From Desulfobulbaceae bacterium (lineage in GTDB: Bacteria > Desulfobacterota > Desulfobulbia > Desulfobulbales > SURF-16): a stretch of 7,062 nucleotides of DNA. Of the stretch, positions 1 to 6,025 are shown one piece after another; the stretch's first letter is position 1, and the number at the start of each line of letters is the position of its first letter. The translations under genes were made by a program, and so were the position numbers. Below the pieces are notes generated by a model that ran no database searches, was not told the origin of the DNA, and saw nothing but the letters and a program-made list of their open reading frames with translations. The stretch is from the NCBI GenBank assembly GCA_021160685.1, contig JAGHCC010000177.1, positions 1-7,062 on the forward strand. Direction: 5' to 3'.

Positions 1-3000
1 GGGGCAATGTCTCCCCAAAGGGCTCGGAAGGAGTGATCCACCTGGCCATGATGGTAAACATCTCCTGAACATTAATGGGCTTGGCAATGTGGTCATTCAT
101 CCCTGCAGCAAGAACCTTTTCACGATCACCGGCCATGGCGTTGGCCGTCATGGCAAGTATCGGAAGTTCTTTAAAGCGTTCCTGCTCACGAAGTTTGCCT
201 GTCGCCTCATAGCCATCCATTACCGGCATCTGACAATCCATCAGCACACCATCGAAATCTTCTTTTGCCAGCAGATCCAGAGCCTCCTGTCCATTATCAG
301 CCACATCGACGTTGATTCCATTGCCGGTCAGCAGTTCCAGCGCCAATTCCTGGTTGATTTCGTTATCTTCCACCAGGAGTACCCTGGCGCCACGTAACTT
401 GGCAATGGCCGCATCGGCTTCATTTTGGCGGTTGCCGGTACGGGTCTCACTGATCACCTCATGGCCCATGGCCAGCATGATGGTATCGTGCAAGATGGAG
501 GAGGTAACAGGCTTTGTCAGAAAGCCGCTGATGTTGACATCAGTCGCTGTCTGGCTCGCATCGTCTCGACCGTAGGCGGTTACTATTATCACTGTCGGAA
601 TCTCGGTCAAATGACTATCAGACTGGATGGCACGGGTGGCCTCGATACCATCCATGCCGGGCATTTTCCAGTCCATCAGTACTAGCTTATATGGGTCGTT
701 ATCATTGGTGGCCTCTTCCAGCAGCGTCAACGCGGCCGGGCCCGTGTTTGTCTGGTTTACCCGCAGACCAAAACTGGCCAGCATTGAGCTGAGAATTTCA
801 CGGGCCGAACTATTATCATCCACGACCAGCACCCGTAAATCCCCCAGTTCTGTTGTCGCTGAACGGCGTTTGGAGATCACTCCCTCCTGTTTCCCCAGTT
901 GAGCGGTAAAATGGAAGGTGCTGCCTTCACCTGCCTCGCTTTCAATCCAGATTTCTCCATCCATCATCTCGGTCAGTTTCTTGCTGATGGTCAAACCAAG
1001 GCCGGTTCCGCCGTATTTGCGGGTGGTAGAGGTATCTGCCTGGCTAAAGGACTGAAAGAGCTTTTTCTGCTGCTCAGGTGACAGGCCGATACCGGTATCA
1101 CGAACTGCAAAGTGCAGCTTCACGGTTTTTGCATCTTCCTCGACCACTGCAACGCTGATTACAATCTCCCCCTGCTCGGTAAACTTCACCGCATTGTTGC
1201 CGAGATTGACCAGCACCTGGCCGAGACGCAACGGATCACCGATAAGAGCGGAAGGAAATTCCGTCGGCACATCAAACATCAATTCCAGCCCCTTTTCTTC
1301 AGTCTTGAGACCGATCAGGTTGGCGAGGTTATCAAAGACATCCTCCATGCGGAAGTCAATCATTTCCATGGAGAGCTTCCCGGCCTCGATCTTGGAAAAG
1401 TCAAGAATATCATTGATAATTCCTAGTAAGGCTTCACCGGAACGATGCACCTTCTCAACATAATTTTTTTGTTTGCGGTTGAGATCGGTTTGCAGCGCCA
1501 GATGCGACATACCGATAATGGCGTTCATTGGTGTGCGGATCTCATGGGACATGTTGGCCAGGAAATCGCTTTTGGACTTGGTGGCCTCTTCGGCCGCCTC
1601 CTTGGCGCTTGTCAGTTCATTTTGAATGGCCTTTAAGTCGGATATATCCATAAACCAGCTGAGGACACCCTCCTCACCATTATAATTAATCGGCAAATAG
1701 CTGATTAACATGTCGCAGACCTGTCCTCCACGGCTATACATCTGTATCTCATAGTTTTCAACCGTGTCACCGGATGAAAGCCTTTCTAAAATGGCCTCCC
1801 GTTCTCCAGGTTGAACATACAGGTCCGGAGTTGAATTGCCGACTTTCACGTCAAACATCTCGGCAGCTCTGGGATTGGCAAAGAGAATGACATCCCTGGC
1901 CGTAAAGACCACACCCACCGGACTGGTATCGAAAATTGCCTGCAGCTGTTCCCGTTCTTCAGCAAGGGCCTGCTCTGCAAGCTTCTGTTCCGTAATGTCA
2001 CGGAAGACCACAACCGCGCCGATGAGATCTTCACCCCGGCTGATTGGAGTGGTAGAGTATTCCACCGGAAAAGAGGAGCCATCTTTGCGCCATAACACTT
2101 CGTCTTCAATTCGATGTGCCTTGCCGGCAACGAATGAGGCGCGCATGGGACAATCGATTGCTTTATACTCTGAGCCATCAGCATGGGCATAATGAACAGC
2201 CTTATGCACGTGGATACCGAGCAGCTCATTGATCTCATAGCCGAGCATGTCCGCGGCGGACTGGTTGCAAAAGGTCACCTTGCCGCCAATATCCAGACCA
2301 AATATCCCCTCACTCGCTGAGTTCAGGATCAGTTCATTACGTTCCCTTTCTTCTTCCAGGGCAAGCTCTATTTCTCTTTTCTTGGTGATGTCCTCAGTCG
2401 TGGCGGTAAAGTGGGTAACCTCACCGGCATTGTTTTTGATTGGTGCAATAGAGATCGATGCCCAATAGAAGTCACCGTTCTTTTTGCGGTTATGAAGCTC
2501 GCCGTGCCAGACCTTGCCTGCCAGTATGGTCTTCCACAAATAGGCGTATTGCCCTTGAGACATTTCACCACTTTTCAGGATACGGGGATTTTTGCCGATA
2601 ACCTCTTCGGCTTCATAGCCGGTCACTCGGGTAAAGGTCGGGTTGACGTATTCGATGTTTCCTTTCACATCGGTAACGACGACACACAAGGGACTCTGCT
2701 CCACCGTCTGCACCACTTTGCGCAGTTCCTCTGTCCGTTCGTCAACGAGCACTTCAAGGCGCTTGCGGGCCCTGTCGTTAAGCCAGACCGTGAATACTGT
2801 AAGCAGCAGGGCTACAAAGGATATACTGCCCAACACTTCCAGTACCAGCGTGCGCATGGTGTTAAAGGATTGCATCGCTTCAGATATATCCATCTCGGTA
2901 GCCAGACCAATACCCAGCTTTTCCGACCAGGTCCACGCCCCCATGACCGGAACACCACGATAACCACGATAACCTGTGATATCGACCCCATTACGACCCG

Positions 3001-5563
3001 CCACTGCCTCTTTAGCCATGCGGGTGAGGGGCCAGAGGGCTCGATCTTTTTCAGGATGGTATCCTGCCAGGATATTTCCACCAGGATCACAAATGCGCAT
3101 GTTGAGTGACTGCTCGCCACCCTGATGGTATTCACTGATTTCCTTAAGCGCCGTCTCGAAACGTGAGCTGGTCAGTAAACAGGCATGCCGATCAAAGGCA
3201 TAAGTCTCCCCAGTCTTGCCAATATTTCCGATACGGGTGACATGACTGAAGTTTTCGGCGGGATCCAGGCTCAGGGTCAGTACAGCTATAACCTTGCCTG
3301 AAACATCACGAATCGGTTCTGCAAAAAACATGGTGGCGGCCCCAAGATGTCCTGATGCATCCCCAAGGGCAACATCAGAGTGTATCGGTGGCACAAAGAC
3401 GCCCTTTCCGGCCAGAACAATGGCCATCAACTCGGGTTGCTGCCCGGCAATTAAATTTTGACTTCCCACATCGCTATCACGTGAAGAGGCCAGGCTGATG
3501 CCGTCGGGTGCAATGATACAGAACCCCCTGGAATAGATATGCTGATTGTGACTCTGATAGATTTCGCGCAATTCCTCCAGTGCATCACTTTGGAGCAGGG
3601 CGTTTCTATTGTGAGAGAGTGCCTGTAACTCCTCTACCAGTGGCGGCAATCTGTCATCATCAATCAGGTGACGTGTCTTGTCGGCATAACCATCCAGCCA
3701 CATATCAAGGGATTGATTGACGGCATTATTGACAGTCACCAGGGTGTGGCCCAGTTCCTCTCTGAGCTGTCGATTCATCCTCTCCAGTGCAGTCCATGCA
3801 ACAAACAGGACTATGCTGAGAAAGGCCGTAACCAGTGCCATTATTAAATAAGAGAGGTTGCGACGCTTGAAAATCCGGTCAATTCTTTCACTGCGCAGAC
3901 GTTTGAATATTGCCAGCAGAACCAGAAGGACCAACACCAAAACGACAAACAACGAGATGATAAGACGTTGGACGGAAAAATTATGTTCAACCTTGTCAAC
4001 CTTATCAATGCTTACCCAGTTGTTCTGGATACGATTTTTTTCAGGTTCGGAGATGGAGGCCAATGCCTTGTCGAGTATGCCGGGCAATATAGCCCAGTCC
4101 GGGCGTACGCCCATGGCCAGTTCGCCAGTGTGGATATTTGAAGGCGCGGCCAGGTGAAGGTTGGGGAAGTTATGTTTATGGATGAGAAAGTTGATAACAG
4201 CAAGGTTGCCCTGTAAGGCGTCCGCCTTGCCTGTGGCGACGGCTTTCAGCTCCTCAAGCGGGTTGACAACGACATACTGTTGTATTGTCGGGTATGCTCG
4301 TTTGATATTCTCAACTTCGGAATAATTCTCTGATACGGCGATGCTTTTACCGGCCAGATCCTCCATGCCGTCTATGGATGGATAATCCTTCCGTGTTACA
4401 ATGACCTGTGGAAAGTTGAGGTAAGATTGGCTGAAATTGAGAAATTTCACCCGATCTTCTGTTTTTGTTATGACTGGAGCGATATCGATGGTTCCTGCCT
4501 TGATTCCTTCCATCACCTGGGACCAGGTCAAACTCGGGACATATTTGAAGGATACTCCAAGCCGCTTTTCGATCAACTTCAGGTACTCCGATGCCATACC
4601 GCTGTAAACGCCTTTATTGTCGAGAAACTCAAAGGGTTTATAGGTCGGATCGCCGCTGAACCTGATGGTCCTGTGGGCCTTAAGCCAGGCCTTTTCCTCA
4701 GCTGTCAGGTCCAGGGCAGGGGAGGTGGAAACCGGTTTGTCAATAACGCGTTGGAATGAACTGAACCAACGATTCTCAAGCATTACCATTTCATCGCGGC
4801 TCATGGTTTTCATGGCTTTCTGCAATATGGAATGAAGCTGGGGCCAGTCTTTTCGCACAGCCAGTCGATATTGCGAATTAGCATCACTGGAGGAAACATT
4901 GACTTCAGCCACAGGAACGACATTGGTCAGTGTGTTTTTACGGATCAGGTAATTTGCCACGGCACTATCCAACACCGTGGCATCTGCCTGTCCCAGAGAA
5001 ATGGCTTTCAGTATCTCCTCATAAGAATCGACAAAGACAAAATCTGCCTTTGGCACCAACTGGGGTAATATCTCGGCAATTGAATCACCCCTGGCCAAGA
5101 TCACCTGCCTGTTGGTGAGGTCTGCAAGAGTATGAATACCGGTTACACCGTCCTTGACATAAAGGACGTTGACTATAGACTTATACGGTTCTGTGAAATT
5201 GAGAAAAATATCGCGCTCGGCCGTCTGGAATACGGTGTGCAACAGGTCTATTTTTTTCTTTTTAGCCATTTTCACCAGGTTGCCCCAGTTATCCTGTACA
5301 TACTCCAGTTGTAATCCTGCCCGCTGGGCGACAATGCCAAGGTAGTCGATGGAAAAACCGGCGGGCTCGCCATTTTTGACAAAATCGAAAGGTGCGTAAT
5401 CAGGCTCACTGGAGACACGGATGACCGGATTTTCCTTGATCCACTGTTGCTCCTCCGGAGTTAATTGAAGGGCGCCTTTTTCCTGCACGACACTTTGTTG
5501 CGCTGCCATGATATTTACAGCAGTGGCCAGAGTCAGTATGAGTGCGAGTAGTATGTGTTTCAT
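1..5563 (-). CDS. Giant hybrid sensor histidine kinase, BvgS/EvgS-like, with added dCache sensor (3' end beyond window)
   Basis: Inner-membrane sensor kinase expected to autophosphorylate on His and pass phosphate through its own receivers in a multistep phosphorelay. The frame is open from the ATG at 5563 to base 1, so at least 1854 residues are seen without a stop. Order by residue: signal peptide 1-21, two SBP_bac_3-like domains (~47-267 and ~298-517), TM1 534-553, TM2 572-590, dCache ~595-900, TM3 905-928, PAS ~945-1063, ~1072-1194 and ~1203-1312, HisKA with H1340, HATPase ~1441-1557, and receivers with D1631 and D1776. The start is chosen because an in-frame stop lies ten codons upstream (5591-5593), no other start lies between, and a signal peptide follows directly. 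No Shine-Dalgarno is evident. The C-terminus is missing; an Hpt domain often follows this arrangement. BvgS and EvgS lack the Cache module and carry fewer PAS domains, so this is not an ortholog. The ligand cannot be told from sequence. No partner response regulator is visible. Confidence 0.96.
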   Translation of the reverse strand, partial: MKHILLALILTLATAVNIMAAQQSVVQEKGALQLTPEEQQWIKENPVIRVSSEPDYAPFDFVKNGEPAGFSIDYLGIVAQRAGLQLEYVQDNWGNLVKMAKKKKIDLLHTVFQTAERDIFLNFTEPYKSIVNVLYVKDGVTGIHTLADLTNRQVILARGDSIAEILPQLVPKADFVFVDSYEEILKAISLGQADATVLDSAVANYLIRKNTLTNVVPVAEVNVSSSDANSQYRLAVRKDWPQLHSILQKAMKTMSRDEMVMLENRWFSSFQRVIDKPVSTSPALDLTAEEKAWLKAHRTIRFSGDPTYKPFEFLDNKGVYSGMASEYLKLIEKRLGVSFKYVPSLTWSQVMEGIKAGTIDIAPVITKTEDRVKFLNFSQSYLNFPQVIVTRKDYPSIDGMEDLAGKSIAVSENYSEVENIKRAYPTIQQYVVVNPLEELKAVATGKADALQGNLAVINFLIHKHNFPNLHLAAPSNIHTGELAMGVRPDWAILPGILDKALASISEPEKNRIQNNWVSIDKVDKVEHNFSVQRLIISLFVVLVLVLLVLLAIFKRLRSERIDRIFKRRNLSYLIMALVTAFLSIVLFVAWTALERMNRQLREELGHTLVTVNNAVNQSLDMWLDGYADKTRHLIDDDRLPPLVEELQALSHNRNALLQSDALEELREIYQSHNQHIYSRGFCIIAPDGISLASSRDSDVGSQNLIAGQQPELMAIVLAGKGVFVPPIHSDVALGDASGHLGAATMFFAEPIRDVSGKVIAVLTLSLDPAENFSHVTRIGNIGKTGETYAFDRHACLLTSSRFETALKEISEYHQGGEQSLNMRICDPGGNILAGYHPEKDRALWPLTRMAKEAVAGRNGVDITGYRGYRGVPVMGAWTWSEKLGIGLATEMDISEAMQSFNTMRTLVLEVLGSISFVALLLTVFTVWLNDRARKRLEVLVDERTEELRKVVQTVEQSPLCVVVTDVKGNIEYVNPTFTRVTGYEAEEVIGKNPRILKSGEMSQGQYAYLWKTILAGKVWHGELHNRKKNGDFYWASISIAPIKNNAGEVTHFTATTEDITKKREIELALEEERERNELILNSASEGIFGLDIGGKVTFCNQSAADMLGYEINELLGIHVHKAVHYAHADGSEYKAIDCPMRASFVAGKAHRIEDEVLWRKDGSSFPVEYSTTPISRGEDLIGAVVVFRDITEQKLAEQALAEEREQLQAIFDTSPVGVVFTARDVILFANPRAAEMFDVKVGNSTPDLYVQPGEREAILERLSSGDTVENYEIQMYSRGGQVCDMLISYLPINYNGEEGVLSWFMDISDLKAIQNELTSAKEAAEEATKSKSDFLANMSHEIRTPMNAIIGMSHLALQTDLNRKQKNYVEKVHRSGEALLGIINDILDFSKIEAGKLSMEMIDFRMEDVFDNLANLIGLKTEEKGLELMFDVPTEFPSALIGDPLRLGQVLVNLGNNAVKFTEQGEIVISVAVVEEDAKTVKLHFAVRDTGIGLSPEQQKKLFQSFSQADTSTTRKYGGTGLGLTISKKLTEMMDGEIWIESEAGEGSTFHFTAQLGKQEGVISKRRSATTELGDLRVLVVDDNSSAREILSSMLASFGLRVNQTNTGPAALTLLEEATNDNDPYKLVLMDWKMPGMDGIEATRAIQSDSHLTEIPTVIIVTAYGRDDASQTATDVNISGFLTKPVTSSILHDTIMLAMGHEVISETRTGNRQNEADAAIAKLRGARVLLVEDNEINQELALELLTGNGINVDVADNGQEALDLLAKEDFDGVLMDCQMPVMDGYEATGKLREQERFKELPILAMTANAMAGDREKVLAAGMNDHIAKPINVQEMFTIMARWITPSEPFGETLP
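29..388 (-). other. Receiver domain 2 (REC), residues ~1726-1845
   Basis: The domain reads VLLVEDNEINQELA with E1732 and D1733, VLMDCQMPVMDG with phospho-acceptor D1776, MTANAM with T1806, and HIAKPIN with K1828. The pocket is complete. The last visible residues (RWITPSEPFGETLP) form a Pro-rich linker that in related hybrid kinases leads to an Hpt domain, which would lie beyond base 1. Confidence 0.95.
464..838 (-). other. Receiver domain 1 (REC), residues ~1576-1700
   Basis: The domain reads VLVVDDNSSAREIL with the acidic pair D1582 and D1583, LVLMDWKMPGMDG with phospho-acceptor D1631, the switch Thr T1662 in VTAYG, and conserved K1684 in FLTKPV. All pocket residues are intact, so it should accept phosphate from H1340 or from an Hpt domain. 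It is joined to the kinase core by a short basic linker (SKRRSATTEL) and to the next receiver by about 25 polar residues. Confidence 0.95.
893..1570 (-). other. Histidine kinase core: HisKA and HATPase_c, residues ~1332-1557
   Basis: The H-box is FLANMSHEIRTPMN with phospho-acceptor H1340, the form usual in hybrid kinases. The second HisKA helix carries INDILDFSKIEAGKL. The ATP-binding domain shows the N-box LVNLGNNAVKFTE (N1453, N1457), the G1 box DTGIGLS (1489-1495), the F-box LFQSFSQAD and the G2 box GGTGLGLTI (1518-1526). All residues needed for autophosphorylation are present, so the kinase should be active. Confidence 0.96.
1628..2731 (-). other. Three tandem PAS domains, residues ~945-1312
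   Basis: PAS1 (~945-1063) reads IEYVNPTFTRVTGY, GKNPRILKSG, and WHGELHNRKKNGDFYW, ending in EDIT. PAS2 (~1072-1194) reads VTFCNQSAADMLGY, then a His-rich segment and DCPM, then EVLWRKDGSSFPVEY and FRDIT. PAS3 (~1203-1312) reads FDTSPVGVVFT, FANPRAAEMF and ends in MDIS. Each ends in the usual short helical linker; KLAEQALAEEREQ and KAIQNELTSAKEAAEEA look like coiled coils. PAS domains sense redox state, light or small ligands, or relay signals. No LOV-type NCR Cys motif is present, and cofactor binding cannot be read from sequence. Confidence 0.9.
2780..2851 (-). other. Third transmembrane helix, residues 905-928
   Basis: A hydrophobic span, residues 905-928 with core ISFVALLLTVFTVWL, is followed at once by NDRARKRLE. 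The basic flank puts the C-terminal side in the cytoplasm. It is followed by a short coiled-coil-like linker (VDERTEELRKVVQTVEQS) leading into the first PAS domain. Confidence 0.85.
2864..3781 (-). other. Periplasmic double-Cache sensor domain, residues ~595-900
   Basis: After TM2 comes a long helical stretch with NNAVNQSLDMWLDGYADKT, as in membrane-distal Cache domains. It is followed by GFCIIAPDGISLASS, the strand FFAEPIRDVSGKVIAVLTLSLD and GKTGETYAFD (782-791), all typical of dCache_1. The second half carries GVPVMGAWTW (870-879) and IGLATEMD, matching the membrane-proximal Cache repeat. Cache domains bind small extracytoplasmic ligands such as amino acids or carboxylates; the ligand here is unknown. 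A perfect 9-bp tandem repeat encodes GYRGYRG just before the second motif. Confidence 0.85.
3794..3964 (-). other. Transmembrane hairpin TM1-loop-TM2, residues 534-590
   Basis: TM1 is the Leu/Val-rich stretch 534-553. TM2 is residues 572-590 (YLIMALVTAFLSIVLFVAW). They are joined by an 18-residue loop dense in Arg and Lys (KRLRSERIDRIFKRRN). By the positive-inside rule the loop is cytoplasmic, so the chain enters after the flytraps and goes straight back out to the periplasm. This topology fits the periplasmic Cache module that follows. Confidence 0.85.
4013..4672 (-). other. Periplasmic Venus-flytrap domain 2 (SBP_bac_3-like), residues ~298-517
   Basis: A second copy of the same fold begins with another LTAEEKAWLKAH linker and IRFSGDPTYKPFEF. 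It shows TIDIAPVITKTEDR and FLNFSQSY, keeping the Arg after the Thr, then the lobe-2 signature AGKSIAVSENYSE. At the site corresponding to the ligand-contacting Asp of domain 1, this copy reads ALQGNLAV, with Asn in place of Asp. It ends near RIQNNWVS, W516, close to the membrane. The two copies are clearly diverged, so they arose by old duplication rather than recent copying, and they probably differ in ligand. Confidence 0.9.
4763..5425 (-). other. Periplasmic Venus-flytrap domain 1 (SBP_bac_3-like), residues ~47-267
   Basis: The domain opens with the family signature IRVSSEPDYAPFDF, preceded by a LTPEEQQWIKENP linker typical of kinase-borne flytraps. It continues with IDLLHTVFQTAERD and FTEPY, where the Arg after the Thr matches the carboxylate-contacting Arg of amino-acid binding proteins. 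The segment GQADATVLDSAV keeps an Asp where such proteins contact the ligand amino group. It ends near W266. I infer possible amino-acid-like ligand binding, but flytraps in this kinase family also sense other small molecules or act without ligand. A run of four Lys (101-104) lies just before the IDLL motif. Confidence 0.9.
5501..5563 (-). other. Signal peptide of the hybrid kinase (residues 1-21)
   Basis: Residues 1-21 have a basic start (MKH), a hydrophobic core ILLALILTLATAV, and a small-residue end (MAA before QQ) that suits signal peptidase I cleavage near A21. This places the flytrap domains in the periplasm. An uncleaved anchor is possible but less likely, because BvgS-type kinases normally begin with a cleavable signal. 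Confidence 0.8.
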
Positions 5564-5583
5564 TTTTGTTGTTGTAGTTGTTG
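5564..5583 (-). promoter_or_regulatory. CAA-rich leader without Shine-Dalgarno before the kinase ATG
   Basis: The 20 bases directly before the kinase start are CAACAACTACAACAACAAAA on the coding strand. No purine-rich AGGAG-like element lies in the usual window. Leaders of this composition are unstructured and can support translation without a strong Shine-Dalgarno. Whether it acts that way here is inference. The nearest G-containing sequence is over 20 bases upstream. Confidence 0.4.
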
Positions 5584-5770
5584 AGTGATGTCAGGGGCAA
5601 ATATATAGGGATGATGGGATTGCGAGGATGAAAAGTGCCTCGGGGTTTGATTCAGGGGAATAAATCCTATGTGTTGGATAATACGATTGATTTTTTAATT
5701 TTTAGCTTAATATCGAGTGGTTAACAATATATGTTCTTTGTTCTGAAAGGGGGTAGGGTATTTTTACTTG

Positions 5771-5792
5771 CTACACCGCTCCGCAGTGATAG
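5771..5792 (-). other. Short stable hairpin in the intergenic region
   Basis: Read on the minus strand, CTA-T-CACTGC pairs with GCGGTG-TAG around a GGA loop. This gives nine base pairs including one G-U pair, with a single bulged T. The plus-strand copy has a C-A mismatch at the wobble position, so the structure favours minus-strand RNA, the direction of both genes. No U-run follows, so it is not a standard intrinsic terminator. It could be a 3' end stabiliser for the helicase transcript, part of a kinase leader, or chance. Confidence 0.35.
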
Positions 5793-6025
5793 AAAGATAA
5801 GATGTAGTGGCACTTGCTTGCAACTGCTACCTTAAGTACCTCAACCTGTGCGTTGTGCTCCAAAACCGAGACTTGCCCTGGAACATTTTTCCTGCTGAAA
5901 TACCAATTGAGTTAAAATTCAATATAGCTTTTTTGACTTTTGGCATCAGGGATGACTTCCATAGGAGATATACAGACTTTTTGAAATGCGAAGCTATTTT
6001 TGAATGCCCCACCGTTACATCAACT

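Larger units (their letters stand above)
5564..6025. other. Intergenic region between helicase 3' end and kinase 5' end
   Basis: This gap of 462 bases holds no convincing gene. Short frames exist on both strands (5827-6012 minus, 5807-6055 plus), but neither has a good ribosome binding site or a recognisable product. The stretch 5676-5735 is strikingly AT-rich. On the minus strand it offers a TATTAT -10-like hexamer (5678-5683) without a good -35, and a TTGTTA hexamer (5722-5727) 17 bases before TAAAAA (5699-5704). A promoter for the kinase is plausible here but not demonstrated. I found no intrinsic terminator (GC stem plus U-run) after the helicase stop. Confidence 0.6.

Noticed and set aside
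1846..2238. Minus-strand 130-residue frame (and similar ones at 2368-2571, 2812-3135, 4012-4203, 5406-5600, 6073-6435)
   Set aside because: Same strand but shifted frame relative to the kinase or the helicase. Each overlaps conserved domains of the true frame and shows none of its own.
89..2468. Many shorter plus-strand open frames opposite the receivers, kinase core and PAS domains
   Set aside because: They are antisense shadows of a well-conserved minus-strand gene, mutually overlapping, with composition expected from reversed codons and no domain signal.
2411..3109. Plus-strand open frame of 232 residues
   Set aside because: It lies wholly antisense to the PAS1, TM3 and Cache coding region. 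Its translation has no recognisable motifs, and the minus frame gives perfect conserved domains throughout.
5623..5642. CGAGG...CCTCG inverted repeat as a terminator
   Set aside because: Only five base pairs with a ten-base loop and no T-run on either side; it also sits about 60 bases before the kinase start rather than after a gene.
5827..6012. Minus-strand 61-residue frame just downstream of the helicase
   Set aside because: It would begin at GTG with no Shine-Dalgarno and has no recognisable family. Its basic composition is what AT-rich noncoding DNA often gives. A decayed gene remnant cannot be excluded.
5564..6025. Integron attC site, tRNA gene or CRISPR repeat in the gap
   Set aside because: I looked for paired core sites, a cloverleaf and regularly spaced repeats and found none.
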